Positions 1 to 11,112 of a stretch of DNA of 64,000 nucleotides are shown here, one piece after another. Origin of the DNA: Bathynomus jamesi (Eukaryota > Arthropoda > Malacostraca > Isopoda > Cirolanidae); contig JAJOZX010002572.1 of the NCBI GenBank assembly GCA_023014485.1, forward strand, positions 330,001-394,000. The letters are read 5' to 3'. The notes under the pieces were generated by a model. The model did no database searches, was not told the DNA's origin, and was given only the letters and a program-made list of their open reading frames with translations. Both the position numbers and the translations under genes were made by a program. The first letter of the stretch is position 1. Each line of letters opens with the position of its first letter.

Positions 1-840
1 AAGTAAAATTAGTTTTATTAAACGTTACTGGTAGAAGTCAATGAGAAATAGTTGATGAATTCCGCGGACTTTATCCTGACAGACCGAAGCCAAGTCAGGC
101 TTGGAAAGGTAGTGAAGCGATTAAATAATACCGGTAGTGTTTTGATCACACCTCGTAGTGGACATCCTCGTTTCTCTACTGGCGAAGATAGTTCCGTAGA
201 TGTTCTTGCTAAATATTAAAATAGTTCACAACGATCATTAGGAAGAACTGCCCAGAAAGCAGAAACCAGTCATGTGGCTACGTAGAGAATCTTGAAACGA
301 CATAGTTTTTACTCATAAAACGTTAGTATGAGTCAGCTCGATCCAAGGATTATGATATCAGCTGCTATTAATGGCGACGTACTTTCGGGCCCATTTTTAT
401 TGAAGGAAATTTAAACGGTGACAAGCACTTAGTAATGCTGGAAGAGGTCTTACAAACCTATCTGGATGAATTGCCTCTGCAAGCCCGAATGAACTTTTGG
501 TTTCAGCAAGATGGGGCTCCACCCCATTACGCACGAATTGTTCGAGCATGGTTGGATGATAATTTGCATGGGGGGTGGATTGAACGTCGTGGTCCAATGG
601 AATGGACTCCCAGGAGTCCAGATTTATCCCCGCTGGACTTCTTCGTCTGCAAACATTTGAAGTCGGTTGTTTACCAGACAAGACCACGAACTATTCAACA
701 GTTAAAAGCCAACATACAAGACGAATGTAACAACATTAGTGAGGATGTCCTACGTAACGTTCACTGCAACTTAAGTGATCAAATTAACGTGTGTCAACAC
801 CCGAATGGCATTCAATTTGCAAATATTTATTGGCTTCATA
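1..840 (+). pseudogene. DD41D mariner-like transposase relic
   Basis: This is a decayed IS630-Tc1-mariner transposase, cut by the left window edge. At about 50-300 the + strand reads as a broken helix-turn-helix region (YPDRPKPSQAW, then PRSGHPRFS) with frameshifts and stops. An open stretch from 435 carries the catalytic half: FQQDGAPPHYARIVRAWL holds the second Asp, and RSPDLSPLDFF about 41 residues later holds the third, a DD41D spacing as in rosa-type mariners. Similarity fades near 830 and the frame then runs into an (AT)n array. No right-hand inverted repeat was recognised. It is a dead copy; the family call is firm and the subfamily is inferred from spacing. Confidence 0.85.
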
Positions 841-902
841 ACAAATACAAAAATAATCGCCTATACTGTATATGTGATCATCTCGCTCTCTCTGTCTCTG
901 TG

Positions 903-904
<2 letters not shown>

Positions 905-960
<56 letters not shown>

Positions 961-971
961 TGTATATATAT
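905..971. repeat. (AT)n microsatellite
   Basis: Nearly pure AT dinucleotide array directly after the transposase relic. Open frames across it are artefacts of the repeat. Confidence 0.95.
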
Positions 972-1096
972 AAAACCTTTGCACGTACATGTAATCCTAT
1001 GACCTTCGTCGAGTTATAAATTATATTATGGGTAAACTGACTATTACACCCTTCTCTCAGATCTAAGATATAAACTCGCCTTATTCCAATAATTCG

Positions 1097-1098
<2 letters not shown>

Positions 1099-1171
<73 letters not shown>
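1099..1171. repeat. (AT)n-(AG)n compound microsatellite
   Basis: About 36 bp of AT passes directly into about 36 bp of AG. Confidence 0.95.
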
Positions 1172-1174
<3 letters not shown>

Positions 1175-1585
1175 CAAACGAAAAAGTTGTAAAAGGTATT
1201 TGAAATATCTTCGAAAATAAACATTCTATTTTGAAACAATTTAAATGAAAATTACTAAAGTCATTCCCTAAACTTATTCTCAGTCAAGGAATAAATTTAA
1301 ACCAGAAATTAGACTTGGAGATATAATTAATATTTAGTAAATGAACAGTGTAAAAACTGGCATTGACCAAAATAAAAAATGTTACTTTTTATATATATTT
1401 TTTTTTTGCAGATGAGAAAGTATGACCTGTTTTTGCTCCGGACAGGTTTTATATATATATATATATATATTAAGTCATACTCTGAGCCAAAACGTGGTGT
1501 AATCTACATAAAAAGAATTGGGCGCATTTCATTCTTCTTCTCGACTATGACTTCAATTCAAATAAAAAAAAAAAAAAAATAGCAA
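1172..1585. other. Unassigned AT-rich stretch
   Basis: No coding signal or recognised repeat. It contains a short (AT)n at about 1449-1470 and an A-run at 1563-1579 abutting the next SINE, which may be that SINE's tail in minus orientation. Confidence 0.5.
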
Positions 1586-1770
1586 AGGTCATATGACAGA
1601 AAGGACCTACAGCTTTACGTGGGATCCAAACCACGGGTCGCTACGTAATTTGGAATCAAAGGCCGGTCTCCCATCTAAGTGCTATCCAGAAACCAACGTC
1701 ATTTAACTTCGCTTATCGACGGAATTAGTGTTACGGCATTGGCTACGACGTAGCCAAAGGAAGTAAGCCA
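1586..1770 (-). mobile_element. 5S rRNA-derived SINE (SINE3-like)
   Basis: The minus strand carries a decayed 5S-type internal promoter (GCGAAGTTAAATGACG, rc of 1698-1715). It is followed by a body ending in the reverse complement of AAAGGTCATATGACAG and an adjoining A-run. The body matches the copy at 31565-31745, where the 5S similarity is much clearer. SINE3-class elements use a 5S head transcribed by Pol III and LINE machinery for mobility. Confidence 0.7.
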
Positions 1771-2143
1771 CTTTGAAGATAAACATTTTCTTGTTTTGTG
1801 AATTTATTATACTTTCCTTCGTCTGGCAAAAATGCTTAAAGTTAAAACGAAATTAAATAATTCTTTGAAGCGACCAGAAATAACCTCTTCTTTGAACTCG
1901 TCTCATATCCACATAACTACTGTATGTTGTAAGACAAAATATTGAAACGTGAGGCGCCATCTATTGGAATAAAGGTCAAATAATCCCGTTTCAGTTAATC
2001 TTCATTGTTATTACAAGCAATTTATAACTTGTAGATTAACGTAGACTAAAATAATATGGTAACCTGACACAATACATATTAGAGTAACCTAACTTTTAAC
2101 CATAAATACATTTCAAATACTGTAAAATGAAGCAAACTCGATC
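1771..2143. other. Unassigned AT-rich stretch
   Basis: No gene seen. The segment GGCGCCATCTATTGGA at about 1952 recurs near 4631, also downstream of a 5S-type SINE, so a shared older repeat or small duplication is possible. Confidence 0.45.
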
Positions 2144-2400
2144 TCGTCAGTGTCCGTAGCTTAGTGTAACTTCTCTATAAAGTTGTAAACAAAGTGAAGA
2201 CATTGAAGTCGGGGGTTCGACTCTTGATGGGGCTGGTGATAATAACCAGGGAGTTGGCCAAATAGGCCGCATTAGTTGGGTTGAGCGATGTGACAGTTCT
2301 GACCCTCCAGACTGGTTATTATTAACCCACGACCTGCCCTCCGATTTTGCAGTATTTACTCGATCGTGTAACGCTTTAGTGGGAAAGGAACACATTTTTG
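2144..2400 (+). mobile_element. Probable tRNA-derived SINE
   Basis: A Pol III-like A box (CCGTAGCTTAGTGTAAC, about 2153) is followed by a B-box-like GGGTTCGACTC at about 2213. A non-tRNA body with internal inverted repeats (AATAACCAGGGAG and TGGTTATTATTAAC) follows. Only one copy was seen, so family membership is unproven. Confidence 0.5.
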
Positions 2401-2507
2401 TATATTTTTCCTATTGTCTTATTTATTTACGTTTATACCTATATATCATATATACTGTATATATACACATATACACGGTCTGTATGTTCATATATACAGT
2501 ATACATA

Positions 2508-2789
2508 CCTTTGGTAAGCTTCCGCCCGAATTGTTCATTCTGACGAAGGTCAAGCTTTCACTCCACCTTAGACCTACAGTTTAACGTGGAATCCGAACCA
2601 CGCCCCATCAGCAGCCCAGCGTCTTAACCACTAGGCCACCTAGGGTACCCATTTATCTACCAACCACTTTCTTTATGGTGTGAAAGGATGAACAGCTGGG
2701 TTTTGCCGCGCGCCGGCTGCCGTCGGGTCTCGAACCCGGGGCCGATGGATTCGAAGTCAGCGACGCTAACCACTACACCACCGAGGCGC

Positions 2790-2792
<3 letters not shown>
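2508..2792 (-). mobile_element. Dimeric tRNA-derived SINE, family A
   Basis: On the minus strand this begins with a tRNA-like head: GGTGTAGTGGTTAGCGTC as box A and GGGTTCGAGACCCG as box B. Then come a linker (CAGCTGTTCATCCTT), a second tRNA-like unit starting GGCCTAGTGGTTAAGACGC, and a tail (AGGTCTAAGGTGGAGTGAAA, then a GACGAAGGTC complement). The second unit here lacks its B-box part, unlike the fuller copies at 18093 and 30440. An (AT)n array starts at its head. Confidence 0.85.

Positions 2793-2862
<70 letters not shown>
2791..2862. repeat. (AT)n-(GT)n compound microsatellite
   Basis: About 37 bp AT then about 33 bp GT, adjoining a SINE end. Confidence 0.95.
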
Positions 2863-3715
2863 AATATCGCATGAATATGATTGATTTTGCATAATACAAA
2901 ATTATCCCCATCGGGATTCGAACCCAGCATCTTTATTGTAGAAGTAACCTCTTGAATTGATCTAAATATGCAGAAATCATTTAATTACTTGTCTTTCTTT
3001 ATTCTGATTACGTAGTATTGATAACACTTCCGAAATGTTTTTTTTAGTATACCTTGAAAAATGGGGAAATTCGAAATGTGTTGTAGTAATAGTATACCAG
3101 ATATCATCAATTCGGCTAACTACTTCTCAAATCAAAAGGTAAGAACTTTTCGACCAACAGGACTTCTCCAGTTGATTAAAGCTGCGTTTAATATCTGTGA
3201 CTTGTCCCGTCATTTCGTTTTGATCCGTGAAAATTGTTAAAAAAAATTTTAAAAAATTGTTAAAAATTTAAATTTTGATTAGATCGTTGTCAAAAAACAA
3301 ATGCTTTTGATTAACAGTTAAGTCGGTTTTTTTTTTATAGATTTATGAAAATATCAAATCATTTGTACCAAGATATTCAATCAGACAGATTACAATTCAT
3401 TAGCAACGTAATTAAATATTAGTTTCATGTTCATATACTCTACTCTAAGACTATAACTAACAATTATTATGCATAAATCGAGTTTTACCTAAAAATTTGT
3501 TTTTCAACGTTTCATGAAAAAAGAAAATACTCACTCCATTTTGTTTGTATGTATTAATGTATGACCATACCTTGGTCTCATTTTATATTCGTTAATACCC
3601 TCATTTTGCTATTGCCAGTTTAAATTTTTACGGGGTTAAAATTGCACGCAATGCGAGAAACTCCTTTCTTCTACAAAACAAGGATAAGTAGCTAAAATTC
3701 ACCTTCTTCGTTAAA
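2863..3715. other. Unassigned stretch with a tRNA-like scrap
   Basis: At about 2907-2960 the minus strand reads like a tRNA 3' half (GGGTTCGAATCCCGATGGGG), likely a SINE fragment. The rest is AT-rich with poly-T runs and no coding signal. Confidence 0.45.
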
Positions 3716-3740
3716 ACACACACACACACACACACACATA

Positions 3741-3782
<42 letters not shown>
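3716..3782. repeat. (CA)n-(TA)n compound microsatellite
   Basis: CA run then TACTG and a pure TA run. Confidence 0.95.
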
Positions 3783-3785
<3 letters not shown>

Positions 3786-4371
3786 CTTCCTTTTTTTGTT
3801 AGGGGTTGGGTCAAAGAAAAGTTTAAAGTTGATGAAGAAAAATCTTCATTTGGCATATTTATTTCAAATGAAAACCTCATTATTATTTTATTTTAAAATT
3901 TTTTTTTGAGATCTCGCAACTTGATCCAACAGTTCGTGCAGTAAAACAGGCCTTTAATATACTTAAACCTAGAACCATGAATTATATATATATATCCAGA
4001 GGGTCGCGTAATCTTCAATCAAAGTCTTTCACTCGTTACAGCTGAAAGAAAACGAATGGTTATTATGAACGATTTTCAACCCCCTTCGAGTATGTCGTAA
4101 TATCAAGGCCAAACACGCAATCAGTTAATTTATTCTTCCAAATCACATCCTTTCAAGTAGTAAAACTTATCTTAATCAAGAGGTAAATATCAATTGTCTA
4201 AGATGCGTGATAAAATCATTAATTGAACAATTTGTTCATCGGGATGGGCACACTTTATGTAAATGAATTCGTGCAAAATTTATTGCATACACGTATTGGG
4301 TTGACCTTAGAGGTTGGTAATAGCTGCAATATTGTTGTTTTTTTGCATTATTCATTCTCCGTACTGACAAT
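3783..4371. other. Unassigned AT-rich stretch
   Basis: No gene or recognised repeat apart from a short (AT)n near 3983. Confidence 0.5.
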
Positions 4372-4480
4372 CAAAAGAAGGTCATGTGACAGAGATGACC
4401 GACAGCTTAATGTGGACTCCGGGCCATGCACGGGTCTTTCTCATCTGAACGCACAGGACGATCTCCGTCCAACTGCTACA
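4372..4480 (-). mobile_element. Partial 5S-derived SINE
   Basis: Shares the tail side of the SINE at 1586 (GGTCATGTGACAGAGATGAC) but stops before the 5S-like promoter. A truncated, diverged copy. Confidence 0.55.
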
Positions 4481-5009
4481 GTGAGACTGGAATTTTTATC
4501 AAGATGTTGAAAATGCTTTTACTGAGCAAATGTCTTCAACTGACAACAATATTTTCATCAAATTTAGATGCTTAATGAAATACTTTTCATCGAACTGATT
4601 CCTTGAAAAATAATTCATTCGAAATGGCTGGCGCCATCTATTGGAGGAAATATCAATTAACTTTCATTTCAATTTATCTTCATTAATCGAGTGTAATTAC
4701 ATGCAAGTTAATTTTTTATATATCGATCAAGAACAACATATCAACAGCAATTAAGTTTTAAGATTAAATGCATTAGAAATAAATTTACCTTACCTCGGGG
4801 GTGGGGTTCGAATACTGAGTAACGTTTCAAAAAACGTCTTTTAAATAGACTTTTAAATAGCGTTTGAGCGTTATAATATTCATGAAAGCAGTATAGGCTT
4901 AAATGCCACTCTTTGGCACGAAAAAATCTGCCTTTTGCGTTTGTCTCCTCCGAATTTAGAATCTTAATATCGATTTTAAACGAGTGTGAAGAAAAGATGA
5001 ACTCTCAAT
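4481..5009. other. Unassigned stretch
   Basis: No gene seen. It repeats the GGCGCCATCTATTGGA segment of about 1952 at about 4631. Confidence 0.45.
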
Positions 5010-5044
5010 AATATATATACACAGTATATATATATATATATAAT

Positions 5045-5084
<40 letters not shown>
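5010..5084. repeat. (AT)n microsatellite, interrupted
   Basis: TA arrays broken by TAATAT phase slips. Confidence 0.95.
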
Positions 5085-5088
<4 letters not shown>

Positions 5089-5355
5089 GTCATGGTATTT
5101 TAAATTTAAAAATATTTTAACGAGGGTTTTACAAATGTACAATTTCAGAAAAAAGTTCGCTACGAAATCTAAAATTCAAAAACCTTATGAAAAATTACCA
5201 CTGAGTAATGATTAGATATTGTTTTTGAACTTTTAATAGTCACCAAAAAGAGTAAAATATACAAAGAAAAACGAAATATTATTTACCAATAAGTAATTTC
5301 CTATGCTTTTATATGGTTTTATCTGCTTTTATGTAAAATTTTTCTGAAAAACTCA

Positions 5356-5401
<46 letters not shown>

Positions 5402-5525
5402 TATATAATATTAAGTTTCACTGATCTTTGTAACAAATTTCGACTTTATCAAAAAAGTGCTCTCCGTGAAACTTAATATTTACCATACACACACACACAC
5501 GCACTATATATATATATATATATAT
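5085..5525. other. Unassigned AT-rich stretch with microsatellites
   Basis: AT-rich, with (AT)n at about 5357-5396 and about 5505-5524 and a short (AC)n between. A pair of complementary segments (AATATTAAGTTTCACTGA at 5407 and GTGAAACTTAATATTTACC near 5466) suggests a small foldback. Confidence 0.5.
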
Positions 5526-5698
5526 GAGCCTGGCTCAGAACAACTCCAGATGAGCCGGGTGTACCTGGCTATGTGAGGTGGGGAGCACAAGAAACCAACT
5601 CTCTACTTCACCAGGCCAACTCGAGAGTATGGGCAACAAGCTTGACCTTCGTGAAGTGAGGAATCATCGCGCGGAACATTTAAAAAGTTGAAAGGTAT
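5526..5698 (+). mobile_element. LINE 3' end fragment (family 1)
   Basis: 3'-most part of the LINE family seen at 15149 and 24121: GAGCCGGGTGTACCTGGCTA, then CTTCACCAGGCCAACTCGAG, then a 3' UTR ending in GAAAGGTA. 5' truncated, as usual for target-primed insertion. Confidence 0.8.
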
Positions 5699-5706
5699 AT
5701 ATATAT

Positions 5707-5905
5707 GGATCACCTGAAGATCAGGGCCCCCAGCCTACGTTAGTTAGCCTTATAAGGCAACCAACGAAAATATCACGACTTAACCTAACCAATCGTTAGG
5801 TCAACTGTACGCCCTTGACGACTGGTTAGGTTAAGTCGTGATATTTTCGTTAGTTAGCCTTATAAGGCTAACTACGAAGGCTGGGGGCCCTGATCTTCAG
5901 GTGAT

Positions 5906-5907
<2 letters not shown>
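5707..5907. mobile_element. Palindromic MITE, GGATCACC subfamily
   Basis: A 201-bp near-perfect palindrome starting GGATCACCTGAAGATCAGGG and ending in its complement. Inside are GCCTTATAAGG, ACGAAAATATCACGACTTAA, CCTAACCAATCG and a short asymmetric centre (CTGTACGCCCTTGACG). It lies in (AT)n, so the flanking ATATATAT on both sides fits an 8-bp duplication but proves nothing. It has no coding capacity and must have moved in trans. Confidence 0.9.
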
Positions 5908-5944
<37 letters not shown>

Positions 5945-6369
5945 AGTCTTCATCTGCTCTTATCAAATTAAGTATTATTTTTCAAAAGTTTAGATTTTAG
6001 AGTTGCAAGAATGAGTACAACATAGGTATACCTAATATCTCCGAGCAACTGATACAATGAGAAACCCGAGTTCGAATCAGTAGATAAATACCATATCCGC
6101 TACATCAAATTCAAAGCATTGACATCAACGAATAATTTGTATTTCGAGAAAAAAACTGTTAATTCTTTCCTCGTCACTGAAATCGTACATGGAATTGCAT
6201 CACTAAAGACGTCTGATTAATTATTATTGGTTGGCGTTCATCATTTTATAAAAAGTATATCTAACGAGTTTCCTGAACTGTTTTGTGGGCGTGGCCACAG
6301 TCAGTAAAAATAGATAGGAATTTTTTACTTTTCTTTTTACTGGTGAAACTCATTTTTTAATATTTTTTT
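5908..6369. other. Unassigned AT-rich stretch
   Basis: A short (AT)n follows the MITE; beyond it no gene or known repeat is seen. Confidence 0.5.
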
Positions 6370-6740
6370 ACTTTTGTCATACTTTAGAGTTTCGGGTTTT
6401 AGTTTTAGTGTTAAGTTTTTAGTTTTTTAGTTTTTAGTTTTTAGTTTTTAGTCTTAGGTTTTAGTTTAATTTTTAGTTTTTAGTTTTTAGTTTTTAGTCT
6501 TAGGTTTTAGTTTAGTCTTAGGTTTTAGTTTTAGTTTTATGTTTTAGTTTTAGCTTATAGTTTAGTTTTTAGTTTTACTTTCAGGTTTGAGTTTTAATTT
6601 TTAGATTTTAGTTTTAGGCTTTAGGTTTAGTCTTTAGTTTGTTTTTAAATGTCTCAGTTTATAGTTTCAGCTTTTCGTTTACTTTTAACTTTTAAGTTTA
6701 AATTTTTCTTTCAGCTTTTATTTTAGCTTTTAGTCAGCTC
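6370..6740. repeat. TTTTTAG-type degenerate minisatellite
   Basis: Dozens of TTTTTAG units mixed with TTTTAG and CTTAGGTTTTAG variants, densest at 6410-6560 and decaying on both sides. No coding sense. Confidence 0.85.
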
Positions 6741-6922
6741 TTAAAAAACGAGATTTTTAATAAAGTTAAAATTTTTTTTTGATGTTTCATCAATGTTTGT
6801 GACATTTTGCTTTAATTTATGCTTCAATTTTTTACTTTCCTCTAAAAACTAAACTTTCGAGTTTCGGGTTAACTCTTTAAGGACGAGTCCGCAGCGCATG
6901 TGGTCACTCTTGTTACCAGAAC

Positions 6923-7318
6923 CAGTGGCAAATTATCACCGAGGCTATTAAGGCTGAAGCCTCAGGCTCCCATGCTTGAGGGGCCCCCCAATCAACTGAG
7001 TTTCGATGATATAATTCGAGATTTCGCAAACTTCTTTGATTAAATATGACAGAGTACACAAACTAACAAATTCCCTGCTTTATGTTTTATAGGCCCTAAA
7101 GTAAAGTTTGTTTAATACTGTTTGGTTTTGGCAAACGGTAAAATACACTATGTTAAGGTTCTTTTAAGTTTGTTTCTCAATTAGCCTCAGCACCGTACAT
7201 ATAATTCGTGTAAATGTACTATGTACTGTACATGTACTGCATTGTTAATAAAAATCTATAGAAAAGGGCCCCATATTCTTCATTGCCCCGGGCACCGAGG
7301 TGTCTTAATCCGCCTTTG
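6923..7318. mobile_element. Non-autonomous hAT MITE
   Basis: Begins CAGTGGCAAATTATCACCGA and ends CTTAATCCGCCTTTG, an imperfect terminal inverted repeat of hAT type. It is flanked by a perfect 8-bp duplication ACCAGAAC at 6915-6922 and 7319-7326. The interior has no transposase. 8-bp duplications are characteristic of hAT transposition. Confidence 0.9.
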
Positions 7319-7527
7319 ACCAGAACGTATAGGTTTTATTGTTATTCAAAACTAAATATTTTAGTAACTAGTCACTGAAATGATACACATTTTGGGTTCC
7401 TTTCCCGACAACAAAATGACATCTATATATAAACACGTAGAAACATTTATAGAAACGAGGCATTGTAGTACAATTTATTATTATTATTTCTGGTGGACCT
7501 TAAGGTACCATCCGTCGTTAAAGGGTT

Positions 7528-7812
7528 AACCTTTGGTTAGCTCCCGCCCGAATTGTTCATTCTGACGAAGTTCAAGCTTTTCACTCCACCTTAGACCTAC
7601 AGTTTAACGTGGAATCAATCCGAACCACGCCCCATCAGCAGCCCAGCGTCTTAACCACTAGACCACCTCGGGTACCCATTTATCTACCAACCACTTTCTT
7701 TATTGTGTGGAAGGATGAACAGCTGGGTTTTGCTGAGCGCCGGCTGCCGTCGGGTCTCGAACCCGGGGCCGACGGATTCGTAGTCAGCGACGCTAACCAC
7801 TACATCACCGAG
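7528..7812 (-). mobile_element. tRNA-derived SINE, family A
   Basis: Same layout as 2508-2792: minus-strand head with GTGTAGTGGTTAGCGTCGCT, GTTCGAGACCCG box B, linker, partial second tRNA-like unit and tail. Confidence 0.85.
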
Positions 7813-7838
7813 GTTAACTGAAATTAAATAAAAAACAA

Positions 7839-8389
7839 GGATCATATGTAGAATTCGGACCCCAGGTAACCCTAATGGAGAATACAGACCCCAACTTTCC
7901 GCTAATGTAGAATCCAGACCCCAACTTTCCCCTAATGTAGAATCCAGACCCCAACTTTCCCCTAATGTATAGATTATAGAAGCCAGACCCTAAACGAATC
8001 GTATAAGGACATCAATAAACAATTTAAAGGTTCATAGAAAATTTTATTATTATTATCACAAATAAAAACCATTAAAATCACACAATTGTAAAATCTTATA
8101 TCAAATGTAGAATTCGGACCCCAGCCTTCTTTAGTTAGCTTTATAAGGCTAACTAACGAAAATATCACAACCTAACCTAACCAATCGTTAGGTTAACTGT
8201 ACGCCCTTGACGGTTGGTTAGGTTAGGTCATGATATTTTCGTTAGTTAGAGATGTTAAGGCAAATGTAGAAACTCAAATAGTTAAAGAGTAGCTTAAACA
8301 AGCCAAATGGAGAATACAGACCCCAACCTTCCGCTAATGTAGAATTCGGACCCCAACCTTGGTAGGGGTCCGAATTCTACATATGATCC
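7839..8389. mobile_element. Palindromic MITE, GGATCATATG subfamily
   Basis: Ends are GGATCATATGTAGAATTCGG and its complement at 8370-8389, flanked by a perfect 8-bp duplication AAAAACAA (7831-7838 and 8390-8397). Subterminal tandem units of about 30 bp (AGACCCCAACTTTCC) fill about 7855-7970. The shared core with GCTTTATAAGGC and CCTAACCTAACC sits at about 8115-8250. So the same core as the GGATCACC elements is carried by different outer arms. Confidence 0.9.
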
Positions 8390-8397
8390 AAAAACAA

Positions 8398-9177
8398 TAA
8401 CAATTATAAAAACCTTATTGTTAACCTTTCAACACCAAACGGTTTTGTAGGGTTAAGTTCAATTGCGTATATTTGAAACGATACGTATTCGGCCCAGTCG
8501 TCGTTAGAGGGTTAGAGTATACCAATACCTAAATGTATCTATAAATATGACCTTACACACGAATGACAGGGTCAGGATCAAATATAGGGATTATAAATAT
8601 AAAAAAATATTTATGTAAATAAATAAATAAATAATAGTTAAGAAAATATAACAAAAATATAGTTTAAAAAAATATAAAATAGACACAAAATTAACTCTTA
8701 AAAAAATATAATTGATATGAAAAGAGATAACCAAAATATACATAGGCTATTAAATCTTTCATTGCAACATTTTAATAAATAATTTTTAATAAATTTTAAT
8801 AACTGATGCATAAATAGAGTTGTCAGACGTCCCATATTTTACTGGACAATCCCGCATTTGATCCAAAAATCCCGCGTCAAAATCCCGCGTTCAAAATGTC
8901 ATGCAAAAAATATTTTTTAAGCAAGTTTTTTAGGGATGAATTGATTTAGAATTTCACTATTATGTATAATAATTTCAATTTATTCACGATGTTTAATTGT
9001 TAAATATTATTGTAATAAAATTTTTCTAATTTTGTTTGTTGTAACCGTTGAAGAAATCTAGTTTCAATTTGGAAAAAAAATTTGGTCTTAAAAAAAAAAA
9101 GAATTTTTTTTTCCTGCATGGGCAGGTGGCATAAAAGTCTGGAGTAAAATGGCCATTATTGCATAAATAATAAATTT
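8398..9177. other. Unassigned AT-rich stretch
   Basis: Mostly A/T-rich. At about 8838-8900, GTTGTCAGACGTCCCATATT followed by CCCGCGT repeats looks like one end of a diverged hAT-type MITE, but the other end was not found. Confidence 0.45.
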
Positions 9178-9178
9178 C

Positions 9179-9382
9179 GGATCACCTGAAGATCAGGGCC
9201 CCTAGCCTTCTTTAGTTAGCCTTATAAGGCTAACTAACGAAAATATCACGACCTAACCTAACCAATCGTTAGGTCAACTGTACGCCCTTGAAGATTTGTT
9301 AGGTTAGGTCGTGATATTTTCGTTACTTAGCCTTATAAAGCTAACTAAAGAAGGCTGGGGGCCCTGATCTTCAGGTGATCCA
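9179..9382. mobile_element. Palindromic MITE, GGATCACC subfamily
   Basis: About 200 bp, GGATCACCTGAAGATCAGGG to its complement, with the common core. Flanks TAAATTTC and AAAATTTT agree at 6 of 8 positions, a decayed duplication. Confidence 0.9.
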
Positions 9383-9423
9383 AAATTTTATAACTAAAAA
9401 GTTATAAATTATAAAATATTTGA

Positions 9424-10296
9424 GAGCAAGTGTAATTTACATCCCCCTAACGTAAAAGGGGACACAAACAACGGCTCTTTTTCGTTCTACCCCAGCAACA
9501 AAAAATGAAGTTATATATTATTTTCTACTGTAGTTTTACCTTGCTGAATTCAATAATATATATCTTATTTTGGAGAAATTAATAACAAAAGAGTTATAGT
9601 CCGTTTATTTTATTTAAAAGTAGAGATTGCATTTAAGATTTCAATAAAAATGTCCTTTCCTTTTTGTCTTCTCCTCCACAGAAATTTACATAAATAAGAA
9701 TCTATCATATTTCAAGATGTTCCCCAATGTCTCTTGTTCCTTTGTTTAGCTAAATCAACAGTACGCCCTTGACGATTGGTTAGGTTAGGTCGTGATATTT
9801 TCGTTAGTTAGCCTTATAAGGTTAACTAAAGAAGGCTGGGGTAGAACGTTATTTCCTTAACTGTTAATGAAATTCCATTTATCATCCATAACAATATCTA
9901 CAAAAGAGAGAAAAAAATTAATAATTATAACCATAACTAATTAAAGCACGAATACTTTCTCCAAAATAAAATATATATTATTGAATTCAGCAAGTAAAAC
10001 TACACTAGAAATTGTTGCTGGGGTAGAACGGAAAAGATCCCAAACTACACTAGGTCAAAGTTGGGGAACGTAAACTACACTAGGATCTTTAGGAGACATT
10101 TTTTAAATAAATCCATCAAATAAAACGTTAAAACTAACGAAAATATTACGACTTAACCTAACCAATCGTCAATTTATATAGTTTTATTTGATTAGGTATA
10201 CGTGGACAAAGTTGGGAAACGCAAACTACACTAGGATAATGTAGGGGAACGTAAACTACACTAGGCACCACAGGGGGACGTAAACTACACTTGCTC
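9424..10296. mobile_element. Composite foldback element
   Basis: Outer inverted ends GAGCAAGTG...CACTTGCTC, with AATATTT on both sides. Inner mirrored segments include GTTCTACCCCAGCAACAA at about 9493 and its complement at about 10011. On the right are tandem GGGGAACGTAAACTACAC units (about 10052-10290). A half copy of the common core lies at about 9755-9845 and another scrap at about 10130-10175. It appears assembled from arms and core pieces of the GGATCA family and others. Confidence 0.7.
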
Positions 10297-10335
10297 CAAT
10301 ATTTTACTAAAAAAGTAATTTTTATTTAAAAATAG

Positions 10336-10536
10336 GGATCACCTGAAGATCAAGGCCCCCAGCCTCAATTACCAACTGATATCTTCGTTAAAACTAACGA
10401 AAATATCACGATTTAACCTAACCAATCGTCAAGGGCGTACAGTTGACCTAACCTGGCATTCAATTTAATTTATTATCATTTGTACTGTAAAGCAAAAAAA
10501 CAAGAATACATGGGGGCCCTGAGCCTCAGGTGACCC
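10336..10536. mobile_element. Palindromic MITE, GGATCACC subfamily
   Basis: Starts GGATCACCTGAAGATCA, ends AGCCTCAGGTGACCC, flanked by a perfect 8-bp duplication AAAAATAG (10328-10335 and 10537-10544). The left half of the core is intact; the right half is replaced by unrelated AT-rich sequence. Confidence 0.85.
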
Positions 10537-10582
10537 AAAAATAGTGCCTTTTTTTCTGTCTCCTTTCACTCCTGAAAGGAGA

Positions 10583-11025
10583 CAGAACCAAGGTTAACCA
10601 AGGTGTGTATATAATATATTATATATACAAGCATCATAGCTTTATATTAGTTTTCGATTACTGTAGTAATAAGCTGACTTTTTGCAATTTGACTTTTAAC
10701 TGGGTAGGCGGCGCATTCCCAGCTTACCCTGTATGCACGCCACTGCTGAGTATATACATATATACGTATGTATATAACTATATATGTATCTTTGAGTCTG
10801 TAGTTTTACGTAATAATTAGGATTCCATTTATTTCTTCACACATAATTTTTCTTCAAAGTGATTCAATATATCAAATTCTGAAGACATTAATTATTTTAT
10901 TGGTAACTATTGGTAATCATAGTCTGTCTCAATGACTTGTAAATATGGTTTTGGACTTCTTCGAATGCAATTTTATTGACCCATACGTCCTTCATATAAT
11001 TATAGTATTAGCTGTATTCGTGTTA

Positions 11026-11112
<87 letters not shown>

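Noticed and set aside
784..1177. Overlapping open frames on both strands across (AT)n and (AG)n
   Set aside because: They translate to YIYIYI or SLSLSL runs from microsatellites; similar frames at 2657, 14003, 16450, 17167, 21355-21771 and 46793 were rejected for the same reason.
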